Below the pieces are notes generated by a model that did not search any database, had not been told where the DNA came from, and was given only the letters and a program-made list of their open reading frames with translations. A program made the translations under genes and the position numbers. This document shows, in pieces, positions 33,597 through 40,846 of a DNA stretch of 64,000 bases. Every line of letters starts with the position of its first letter. Positions within the stretch are counted from its first letter, which is position 1. This DNA comes from Ottowia sp. (GTDB taxonomy: Bacteria; Pseudomonadota; Gammaproteobacteria; Burkholderiales; Burkholderiaceae_C), in contig NZ_JADJCO010000003.1 in NCBI RefSeq assembly GCF_016703145.1, forward strand, positions 124,001 through 188,000, read 5' to 3'.

Positions 33597-34616
33597 ATGG
33601 GCGAGTTCGACCTGATCGAGCGGTTCTTCAAGCGAAAATCCGCTGCAACCCGCTACAGCATTGCACCAACAGCTACTGATAGCGTAGCACTCGGCATCGG
33701 CGACGACTGCGCCCTGATCCAGCCCGCGCCCGGCCAGCAACTGGCCGTCAGCAGCGACATGCTGGTCGAGGGCCGCCACTTCTTCGCCGATGTCGATCCC
33801 GCCGCGCTCGGCCACAAGGCCCTGGCCGTCAACCTGAGCGACCTGGCCGCCATGGGCGCGGAGCCGCTCGCCTTCACCCTGGCACTGGCCCTGCCGCCCG
33901 CGCGCGCCGCCGACGCCGCGTGGCTGCAGGCCTTCAGCGACGGCCTGCTGCAGCTCGCCGCCGCGCACCGCTGCCCACTGATCGGCGGCGACACCACCGC
34001 CGGCCCGCTCAACCTCTGCATCACCATCCTCGGCCAGGTGCCGGCGGCCCAGGCGCTGCGCCGCGACGGCGCCCGCGCCGGCGACGACCTGTGGGTCAGC
34101 GGCACGCTGGGGGGCGCGCGCCTGGCGCTGGAGGCCCTGCAGGGCCTCCGCACCCTGCCTCCCGGCATGCTGGCCGCCGCGCGCCAGCGGCTGGAGCGGC
34201 CCACCCCGCGCGTCGCCCTCGGCCTGGCGCTGCGCGGCATCGCCAGCAGCGCCATCGATCTCAGCGACGGGCTGCTGGGCGACGTCGGCCACGTGCTCGC
34301 CGCCAGCCGCGCCGGCGCCACCATCGACACCTCGATTGCTTCTCTATTGATAGCTGTCGGTGAAGATACCACACTGGCTTCAGCCGTTTTTGACACGAAA
34401 ACCGCGCTGACCCTCACCCTGGCCGGCGGCGACGACTACGAGCTGGCTTTCACCGCCCCGCCCGCCGCCCGCGCCGCCGTCGAACACGCCGGCGCGCAGG
34501 CCGCCACGCGCGTCACCCGCATCGGCCGCATCGAGGCCGCGCCCGGCTTGCGCCTGATCGACGGCGCGGGGCGCGCGGTCGAGGGCGACTTCCGCTCGTT
34601 CGATCACTTCGCCTGA
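33597..34616 (+). CDS. thiL: Thiamine-monophosphate kinase
   Basis: Phosphorylates thiamine monophosphate to thiamine diphosphate; 339 residues. Conserved blocks are LGIGDDCALI, GGDTTAGPLNLCITILGQV, SSAIDLSDGLLGDVGHVL and LAGGDDYELAFTAPP. Two stretches do not fit the family: residues 13-31 (KSAATRYSIAPTATDSVAL) and about 247-267 (IASLLIAVGEDTTLASAVF). Each is encoded by an in-frame copy of the short interspersed repeat. All catalytic motifs flank them intact, so the enzyme is probably active. The gene ends 13 bases inside the convergent LysR gene. Confidence 0.95.
   Translation: MGEFDLIERFFKRKSAATRYSIAPTATDSVALGIGDDCALIQPAPGQQLAVSSDMLVEGRHFFADVDPAALGHKALAVNLSDLAAMGAEPLAFTLALALPPARAADAAWLQAFSDGLLQLAAAHRCPLIGGDTTAGPLNLCITILGQVPAAQALRRDGARAGDDLWVSGTLGGARLALEALQGLRTLPPGMLAAARQRLERPTPRVALGLALRGIASSAIDLSDGLLGDVGHVLAASRAGATIDTSIASLLIAVGEDTTLASAVFDTKTALTLTLAGGDDYELAFTAPPAARAAVEHAGAQAATRVTRIGRIEAAPGLRLIDGAGRAVEGDFRSFDHFA
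33633..33688 (-). repeat. Short interspersed repeat, copy 8 (inside thiL, 5' part)
   Basis: Minus-strand copy: GCTATCAGTAGCTGTTGGTG, CAATGCTGTAGCGGGTTGCA, GCGGATTTTCG. It is inserted between the amino-terminal FFKR and the GIGDD motif of ThiL. Confidence 0.65.
34338..34394 (+). repeat. Short interspersed repeat, copy 9 (inside thiL, 3' part)
   Basis: Plus-strand copy: GCTTCTCTATTGATAGCTGT, CGGTGAAGATACCACACTGG, CTTCAGCCGTTTTTGAC. In frame, just before the GGDDYEL motif. Confidence 0.7.
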
Positions 34617-35521
34617 ACGATCGGCGGCTCGGCGCGCGCGATGTCGTGCAACTGCGCGATGGCGCTCTCGGCCGCCGGGCTGAGGTAGGCGTCGGCGCGG
34701 CGCACCAGCGCCAGGCGCCGGTCGGACGACCAGCCGCCCGGCGGCACCAGCAGGCCGAAATCACGTTGCACCTCCGGCAGTCCGGCGGCGGAGCGCGGCA
34801 CCAGCACCACGGCATCCAGCGCCAGACCCAGCCCCAGCTCGCGGTTGGAGTAGGACGAAGCCACCCAGGGCGGCGGCGCCTCCAGGCCATGCGCCGCGAA
34901 GTTGCGCTGGAACTCGGCGAAGGTGGCCGTGCCGGGCGCCGGGACGACCCAGCGCGCCCGCGCCAGTTGCGCCCAGCTTGGCCGCCGGCCGCCCTTCAGC
35001 AGCGCGTGGCCGCGGGGCGCGATGGGCACCATCGGGTCGTCGCACAGCGGCTCCCACACCAGGGGCCGCGCCGGCGGCGCCGGCAGCCCGAGCAGCGCGA
35101 ACTCCAGCTCGCCCGCCGCCACGCCGCGCATCAGGCTGTCGGTCATGCCGCCGCTGAGCATCCAGCGCACGCCGCGCTCGGTCTGCCGGGCGGCCAGCGG
35201 CAGCACCCAGCGGTCCGGCACCCCCATCCCCAGGCCCCAGCGCAGCACGCCGCTGCGGCCCTGGCGCAGGTCGCGCAGCGCGGCATGCAGGTCGCCGGCC
35301 GCCAGGTCGATGTGGCGCGCCCGCTCCAGGAAAGCGCGGCCGTAGGCGGTGGGCCGCATGCCGCGCCCTGCGTGCTCGAAGAGCTTGACCTTGCTGGCCC
35401 GCTCCAGCCGGGCGATGGCCTTGCTCAGCGTGGGCGGCGCGAAGCCCAGCTGGACCGACGCGGCCGTGAGGCTGCCCACGTCGGCGACGACCACGGCGAT
35501 GTGCAGATCGTTCAGATTCAT
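34604..35521 (-). CDS. LysR-family transcriptional regulator
   Basis: DNA-binding regulator of 305 residues. The winged helix-turn-helix occupies about residues 1-60 (LTAASVQLGFAPPTLSKAIA, with RLERASKVKLFEHAGRG). The rest is the effector-binding domain. It is divergently transcribed from a Bug-type binding protein with a 101-base shared promoter region. It therefore probably controls that gene and the following CoA-transferase in response to the substrate of the pathway. The ligand is unknown. Its 3' end overlaps the convergent thiL by 13 bases. Confidence 0.9.
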   Translation of the reverse strand: MNLNDLHIAVVVADVGSLTAASVQLGFAPPTLSKAIARLERASKVKLFEHAGRGMRPTAYGRAFLERARHIDLAAGDLHAALRDLRQGRSGVLRWGLGMGVPDRWVLPLAARQTERGVRWMLSGGMTDSLMRGVAAGELEFALLGLPAPPARPLVWEPLCDDPMVPIAPRGHALLKGGRRPSWAQLARARWVVPAPGTATFAEFQRNFAAHGLEAPPPWVASSYSNRELGLGLALDAVVLVPRSAAGLPEVQRDFGLLVPPGGWSSDRRLALVRRADAYLSPAAESAIAQLHDIARAEPPIVQAK

Positions 35522-35622
35522 GGTTTTCCAATCCGGAAAAGTTTACCCACACGTTTTTATGGCACGTTTCCGCGCTCCGGACTAGATTCGCGCGCATCGC
35601 CATCATCCCCAAGGAGACAGAC

Positions 35623-36600
35623 ATGACAAGCATTTCGCCCCTGGCACGGGCCGCCGCCTGCGCCGTGGCCGCCCTGGCACTCGGCACGGCCGCGCAGGCG
35701 CAGGACGCCTGGCCGAGCAAGACCATCACGCTGGTGGTGCCCTTCGGCCCCGGCAGCGGCACCGACCTGGGCACCCGCATCCTCGCCAAGGAACTGGCCA
35801 CCCACCTCGGCGTGGCGGTGATCGTCGACAACAAGCCCGGCGCCAACGGCGCCATCGGCGCGCAGGCCGTCGCCAAGGCGGCGCCGGACGGCCACACGCT
35901 GCTGGTCGGCAGCGGCACCACCAACGCCGTCAACTACGCTTTCTTCCCGAGCAAGCTGGGCTACAAGCCGGAGTCGTTCGTGACGGTGGCCGGCATGGGC
36001 TCCAGCCCGATCGGCCTGTACGTGCCCGCCAATTCCCCCTGGAACAACCTCGCGGACCTGGTGGCGGCGGCCAAGAAGACCCCCGGCAAGTTCAGTTGCG
36101 GCAGCGGCAACACCGTGACCCAGGTGGCGTGCGCCGTGCTCAAGAAGCGCGCCGGCATCGACGCCGTGAACGCGCCCTACAAATCCAACCCGCAGTCGCT
36201 GACCGACCTGGCTGGCGGCCAGTTGACGTATGCGTTCTCGGACGCCTCGGCCGCGCAGACGCTGGTCGATGGCAAGAAGGTGCGCACCCTGGCCCTGGCC
36301 ACCGAAAAGCGCGCCACGGCCGCGCCGAACGTGGCCACCTTCGGCGAGCAGGGGGTCGCCGACTTCGTGTTCACCGGCTGGACCGCCGTGTTCGCGCCCG
36401 CCGGCACGCCGGCACCCGTGGTCGAGAAACTCAACGGATTCATCCGCCGCGCCAACCAGTCGCCCGCGGCGGTCGAGCTGCGCGCGCAAAGCGGATCGAG
36501 CCTGCTGGACTTCGACGTCGCCGCCACCAAGCGCTTCGTCGATGGCGAGGTGACGCGCTGGAGCCGCTACGTGAAGGACGCCGATGTCAAGCCCGAATAA
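35623..36600 (+). CDS. Bug/TctC-type tripartite tricarboxylate receptor
   Basis: Periplasmic binding protein of 325 residues of the Bug family, which bind carboxylates or related small molecules and are greatly expanded in Bordetella/Comamonadaceae-type bacteria. The signal peptide ends near AQAQ (residues 1-27). Family motifs are present: WPSKTITLVVPFGPGSGTDL, VDNKPGANGAIGAQAVAK and VNAPYKSNPQSLTDLAGGQL. AAGGAGACAGAC stands before the ATG. It is divergent from a LysR gene, and the last 17 bases overlap the start of a CoA-transferase gene. No TctA/TctB transporter subunits are nearby, so it may act as an orphan receptor. Confidence 0.93.
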   Translation: MTSISPLARAAACAVAALALGTAAQAQDAWPSKTITLVVPFGPGSGTDLGTRILAKELATHLGVAVIVDNKPGANGAIGAQAVAKAAPDGHTLLVGSGTTNAVNYAFFPSKLGYKPESFVTVAGMGSSPIGLYVPANSPWNNLADLVAAAKKTPGKFSCGSGNTVTQVACAVLKKRAGIDAVNAPYKSNPQSLTDLAGGQLTYAFSDASAAQTLVDGKKVRTLALATEKRATAAPNVATFGEQGVADFVFTGWTAVFAPAGTPAPVVEKLNGFIRRANQSPAAVELRAQSGSSLLDFDVAATKRFVDGEVTRWSRYVKDADVKPE

Positions 36601-37830
36601 CGCCGCCGGCCCGCTGGCCGGCCTGCGCGTGATCGACTGGACGCACGTGCTCGCCGGCCCCTTCTCGGGCTACCAGCTCGGCTTGCTGGGCGCCGAGGTG
36701 ATTCGCGTCGAGCGCGCCGACGCCGACGACATGATCCGCGCCAAGGCGGCCGACCCCGGGCTGGCCGCCCTGGGGCTGGGCGAGGCCTTCGTGGTGCAGG
36801 GCGCCGGCAAGCGCTCGCTGGCGATCAACGCCCGTGATCCGCGCGCCCGCCAGGCGCTGGCCGCGCTGATCGCCTCGGCCGACGTGCTGCTGGAGAACTT
36901 CCGCCCCGGCAAGCTGGCCAAGCTCGGCTTCGACCCGGCCGAACTCATCGTGCGCCACCCGCGCCTAGTGGTGTGCTCCATCACCGGCTTCGGGCCGGAC
37001 TCGAACCGGCGCGCCTACGACCACGTGGTGCAGGCCAGCAGCGGCTTCATGGCCGCCAACGCCAACACCGACGGCACGCCGCAGCGCGTGGGCTTTCCGG
37101 TGATCGACTACGCCGTCGGCATGCAGGCCGCGCAGGCGGTGCTGGCGGCGCTGCTGCGCCGCGAACGCCAGGCGCGGCGCGCGCGCGCGGCGAATGGCTG
37201 CAGGTGACCATGAACGGCGCCGCGCTGACCCTGCTGGGCCCGGTGTTCGCGCCGCAGATGGTCAGCGGCATCACGCCGCCGCGCACCGCCTCGACGGCGT
37301 TCTCCGGCAGCGCGCTGTCGGGCACCTTCGCCGCCAGCGACGGCCATCTGGCCCTGGTGTGCAACGCGCCCGACCAGGCCGTGGGCCTGCAGCGGGCGCT
37401 GGCCGAGGCCGGCGTGGACGAGGCCACGCGCCAGCACATCGAAGCCGCCGCCGGACAGGCCGACGTGGTGACCGCCCAGCGGTTGCTGGGCGAGGCCTTC
37501 GGCCAGGCGACGGTGGCCGACTGGGAAGCGCGCCTGGCCGCCCACGGCGTGCCGGCCACGGGTGTGCGCAGCGCGGCGGCGGCGGCGGCCGAAGCCGTGG
37601 CCGAATCGCCGGCCGGATGGCCCCAGGTCGAGCTGCCGCTGCCCGACGGCCCGCGCCGCGTGCCGGTGCCGGGCATCGGCTTCAGCTCGTCCGAGCCGCT
37701 GACCGGCCTGCTCGCCGCGCCGCCGCGCCGTGGCGCCGACACCCGTGCCCTGCTGGCCGAGGCCGGGCTGGACAAGGCCACCATCGAGGCGCTGTTCGCC
37801 GACGGGGCGGCCTGGGCGCCGCCCGGCTGA
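36584..37830 (+). pseudogene. CaiB/BaiF-type CoA-transferase, frameshifted
   Basis: Formyl-CoA-transferase-like gene broken by one frameshift. The first part (from ATG at 36584) reads LAGLRVIDWTHVLAGPFSGY, LLENFRPGKLAKLGFDPAEL, and reaches QAAQAVLAALLRRERQ before running into nonsense and a TGA at 37205. The second part continues in another frame from about 37190 (GEWLQVTMNGAALTLLGPVF) to the stop at 37830. Joined, they give about 415 codons, the family length. The break falls in a run of alternating G and C (37177-37189), a plausible slippage tract. It may be a true null allele, a phase-variable gene or a sequencing error. It follows the Bug gene with overlap. Confidence 0.85.
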
Positions 37831-37900
37831 ATCGCCGCCGGCGCCCTCGGCGTCGGGCGTTGAGCGTCCAGCGCAGGCTGTTCACGCAAAACGCTCAACA

Positions 37901-37959
37901 TTCAAATTTGATAGCTGCCCGCTCAATCTGCGTGCGGGATCGGGCCGGATTTCTCTTGA
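37901..37959 (+). repeat. Short interspersed repeat, copy 10 (upstream of DUF4139 gene)
   Basis: Plus-strand copy: TTCAAATTTGATAGCTGCCC, GCTCAATCTGCGTGCGGG, CGGGCCGGATTTCTCTTG. Overlapping it is a hairpin, GGGCCGGATTT with AAAACCGGCCC. Confidence 0.5.
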
Positions 37960-38021
37960 AAACCGGCCCGCAGGCGCTGCTGCTAGCATTGTCGCCACCC
38001 GTCCCGATGGAAAGCAGCGCC

Positions 38022-39605
38022 ATGTCCCGCCACGCCGGCCTCGTCCTGAGCCTCGCCCTCGCCCTGTGCACCGGCGCGCACGCCGCCGACGCCAGCCGCA
38101 TCAGCCGTGTCACCGTCTACCCCGGCAGCGCCACGGTGGAGCGGGTGCTGCACCTGGCGCCCGGCGCGCGCCAGGCCGTCTTCGCCTGTCTGCCCGCCGG
38201 GCTGGACGCGGCCAGCCTGCAGGCCAGCGGCGGCGCCGGCGTGCGCATCGGCGAGCTGGCCGTGCGCCAGCAGCCGCGCGCGCTGCTGGGCGAGGCCTGC
38301 CGCAGTCCGCTGCACGATCGCGTGCACGCGCTGGAGGACCAGATCGCCGCGCTGCAGGCCGAGAGCGACGGTCTCCAGGTGGCCGCCGGCTACCTCAAGA
38401 GCTTCGGCAACGCCGCCGCGGGCGCGGGCGCCGGCCCCGCGTCGGCGGCGCAGATCGGCGCCACCGCGCAGGCGCTGCGCCAGGGCGCGCAGGCGGGCGC
38501 CAACCGCCAGCACCAGATCCAGCGCGCGCAGGAAGCGCTGCAGCGCGAACTGGCTCCCCTGCTGGCCGAGCGCGACCGCGCCGGCACGCCCGACGCGCGC
38601 GCCAGCACCGTGCAGGTCACCCTGGCCGCGCCGCAGGGCGGCGAACTGCGCCTGAGCTACCAAGTGCGCGGCCCCGGCTGGCAGCCCGGCTACCGCGCCA
38701 CGCTGGACACCGAGGCCCGCCGGGTGCGGCTGGAGCGCCAGGCGCTGGTGGCGCAGAACACGGGCGAGGACTGGGACAGCGTGCAACTGGTGCTGTCCAC
38801 CGGCCAGCCCGGCGCCGCCACGCAGGGGCCGATGCCCCGGCCATGGCGCGTGGGCATCGAGCCGCCGGCCGCGCCGGAACAGATGCGTGCGCTGGCGGCG
38901 CCCGCGCTGCGCGCCCGCATCGCCGACGCGGCGGGCGGGGCCGAGGCCGAGCCGCCGCCCAGCTTCGACGTTGGCGTGTTCGACAAGTCCTTCGCCACCG
39001 AATTCGTGGTGCCGCGGCGCATCGGCGTGCCCTCCAGCGGCCAGCGCGTCACGCTGTCGCTGGGCGAGCACACCGCCGACGCGCGGCTGCTGGCGCGCGC
39101 CACGCCCGCGCTGGACGCCAGCGCCTACCTCATCGCCGCCATCGCCGCCCCGCCCGGCGTGTGGCCCGCTGGCCCGGTCAACCTGGTGCGCGACGGCGCC
39201 TACGTGGGCAGCGGCCGGCTCGACCCCGCCGCCTTGGCGCGCCAGGGCCTGGCCTTCGGGCGCGACGAACTGGTCACGGTGCGCGTGGAGCAGCCCGCGC
39301 GCACCGAAGGCACGGGCGGCTTCATCGCCAGCCGGCACGAACGCCGCGTGACGCGCCTGTACACCGCCGAGAACCGCCACCGCGACACCATCGCGCTGCA
39401 GCTGCTGGACGCCGCGCCGGTGTCCGAGCACCAGGACGTGCGCGTCGAATCGCGCTACCAGCCCGAGCCCGCCAGCCGCGCCTGGAACGACCAGCCCGGC
39501 ACCGTGCTGTGGGAACAGCCGCTGACCGCCGGCGCCAGCCAGCGCTTCAGCGCCGAGCACCTCATCACCTGGCCGCAGGACACGCGGCTGTTCGAGCGGC
39601 CATGA
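38022..39605 (+). CDS. DUF4139 domain protein, exported
   Basis: Predicted periplasmic protein of 527 residues; function unknown. Signal peptide MSRHAGLVLSLALALCTGAHA. The amino-terminal DUF4140-like domain opens with ISRVTVYPGSATVERVLHL, followed by a coiled-coil-like stretch (LEDQIAALQAESDGLQ). The DUF4139 beta-rich domain has SYQVRGPGWQPGYRATLDTE and LVAQNTGEDWDSVQLVLST. The start at 38022 is preferred to an ATG five codons upstream because it places GGAAAG at ribosome-binding distance and begins the signal peptide. The stop overlaps the pgpA start (ATGA). Confidence 0.85.
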   Translation: MSRHAGLVLSLALALCTGAHAADASRISRVTVYPGSATVERVLHLAPGARQAVFACLPAGLDAASLQASGGAGVRIGELAVRQQPRALLGEACRSPLHDRVHALEDQIAALQAESDGLQVAAGYLKSFGNAAAGAGAGPASAAQIGATAQALRQGAQAGANRQHQIQRAQEALQRELAPLLAERDRAGTPDARASTVQVTLAAPQGGELRLSYQVRGPGWQPGYRATLDTEARRVRLERQALVAQNTGEDWDSVQLVLSTGQPGAATQGPMPRPWRVGIEPPAAPEQMRALAAPALRARIADAAGGAEAEPPPSFDVGVFDKSFATEFVVPRRIGVPSSGQRVTLSLGEHTADARLLARATPALDASAYLIAAIAAPPGVWPAGPVNLVRDGAYVGSGRLDPAALARQGLAFGRDELVTVRVEQPARTEGTGGFIASRHERRVTRLYTAENRHRDTIALQLLDAAPVSEHQDVRVESRYQPEPASRAWNDQPGTVLWEQPLTAGASQRFSAEHLITWPQDTRLFERP

Positions 39606-40240
39606 GCCTTTCAGGCCGACCGCGCGAGGACGCGACCGACGTGCAGGCGCGGCGCATCGAGGAAGCCGCTCCCGCGCCGGCGCCCGCCGGGGCCGTGCCG
39701 CTGACGCCGCTGTCGGGCCGGGCCGGCCCGCCACCCGCAGGCGCCGTGCGCCCCAGCGCCCGCTTCATGCGCGCGCACCCGGCGCACTGGGTGGCCCTGG
39801 GCTTCGGTTCCGGCCTGTCGCCGGTGGCGCCCGGCACCAGCGGCACGCTGTGGGCCTGGCTGGCCTGGGTGGTGCTGGGCCTGTGGCTCACGCCCGCGCA
39901 GCAAGGCTGGCTGCTGGCCGCCGCGCTGCCGGTGTCGTGGTGGGCCTGCACCGTCACCGCCGACCACCTGCGCATGGCCGACCCCGGCGCCATCGTGGCC
40001 GACGAGATCGTCGCCTTCTGGCTGGTGCTGTGGCTGCTGATGCCGGCGGGCTTCTGGGCGCAGTTGGCCGCCTTCCTGTTGTTCCGGTACTTCGACGCCG
40101 CCAAGCCCGGCCCGGTGGGCTGGGCCGACCGCTTGCTGCACGGCGCGCGCGGCTGGCGCGGCGGCTTCGGCATCTTGCTGGACGATCTGGTGGCGGCAGG
40201 GTGCGCGCTGCTGGTGATCGCGGTCTGGCACCACATCTGA
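39602..40240 (+). CDS. pgpA: Phosphatidylglycerophosphatase A
   Basis: Membrane phosphatase that removes phosphate from phosphatidylglycerophosphate to give phosphatidylglycerol; 212 residues. The first 50 residues are a Pro/Ala-rich extension absent from typical members. The catalytic core then starts GFGSGLSPVAPGTSGTLWAW and continues with DPGAIVADEIVAFWLVLWLL and FRYFDAAKPGPVGWAD. Several membrane helices are evident. It overlaps the DUF4139 gene by four bases and is followed after 7 bases by a cinA-type gene, a pgpA-cinA order common in betaproteobacteria. Confidence 0.93.
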   Translation: MSLSGRPREDATDVQARRIEEAAPAPAPAGAVPLTPLSGRAGPPPAGAVRPSARFMRAHPAHWVALGFGSGLSPVAPGTSGTLWAWLAWVVLGLWLTPAQQGWLLAAALPVSWWACTVTADHLRMADPGAIVADEIVAFWLVLWLLMPAGFWAQLAAFLLFRYFDAAKPGPVGWADRLLHGARGWRGGFGILLDDLVAAGCALLVIAVWHHI

Positions 40241-40247
40241 GCCAATC

Positions 40248-40772
40248 ATGCTACAAAATAATGAGCTTTCGGCGCATGATCCATGCGGGCAAACGCCCGA
40301 AATCGTTCAGAAGTTGGCCTCGGTGCTGAAGCAGCGCGGCCAGATGATGGCGACGGCCGAGAGCTGCACCGGCGGCTTGATCGCCGGCGCCTGCACCGAC
40401 CTGGCCGGCTCGTCGGACTGGTTCGAGCGCGGCTTCGTCACCTACAGCAACGCCGCCAAGACCGAGCTGCTGGGCGTGCCGGCCGCGCTGATCGCCGCGC
40501 ACGGCGCCGTCAGCGAACCCGTGGCCCGGGCGATGGCCGAGGGCGCCCTCGCCCATGCGCGCGCCCAGGCCGCCGTGGCCGTCACCGGCGTGGCCGGCCC
40601 GGCGGGCGGCAGCCCCGGCAAGCCCGTGGGCACGGTGTGGTTCGGCTGGCGGGTCGACGGCCGCACCCTGAGCGAATGCCGCCGCTTCGACGGCGACCGC
40701 GCCGCCGTGCGTGCGCGGACCGTGGCGCATGCGCTGGGCCGGCTGCTGGCGCTGCTCGATGCCCCGCCCTGA
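40248..40772 (+). CDS. CinA-family nicotinamide-nucleotide amidohydrolase
   Basis: Single-domain CinA carboxy-terminal type protein (PncC-like) of 174 residues, which deamidates nicotinamide mononucleotide in NAD recycling. The conserved ATAESCTGGLIAGACTDLAG carries the catalytic serine. SNAAKTELLGV and AVTGVAGPAGGSPGKPVGTV follow. The ATG at 40248 and roughly the first 20 codons (MLQNNELSAHDPCGQTPEI) are supplied by a short interspersed repeat. Its body matches the family only from about VQKLASVLKQRG. No better downstream start precedes the first conserved helix. Confidence 0.92.
   Translation: MLQNNELSAHDPCGQTPEIVQKLASVLKQRGQMMATAESCTGGLIAGACTDLAGSSDWFERGFVTYSNAAKTELLGVPAALIAAHGAVSEPVARAMAEGALAHARAQAAVAVTGVAGPAGGSPGKPVGTVWFGWRVDGRTLSECRRFDGDRAAVRARTVAHALGRLLALLDAPP
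40250..40310 (+). repeat. Short interspersed repeat, copy 11 (start of cinA-type gene)
   Basis: Plus-strand copy: GCTACAAAATAATGAGCTTT, CGGCGCATGATCCATGCGGG, CAAACGCCCGAAATCGTTCA. Contains the hairpin GCGGGC-AAAC-GCCCG. Confidence 0.8.
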
Positions 40773-40846
40773 ACGGCTTGACGCCGCCGGTCACTAAGAT
40801 GGACGCACGCCGGCACCGATAAAACAACACCAGGAGACCTCTCGCC

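Noticed and set aside
30398..33631. Long minus-strand frame opposite the antiporter, ligase and hydrolase genes
   Set aside because: Antisense shadow; the plus-strand genes have intact family motifs and overlapping starts and stops.
35522..35622. Specific LysR binding box between the LysR and Bug genes
   Set aside because: The divergent layout makes one likely, but no convincing T-N11-A dyad could be singled out by eye.
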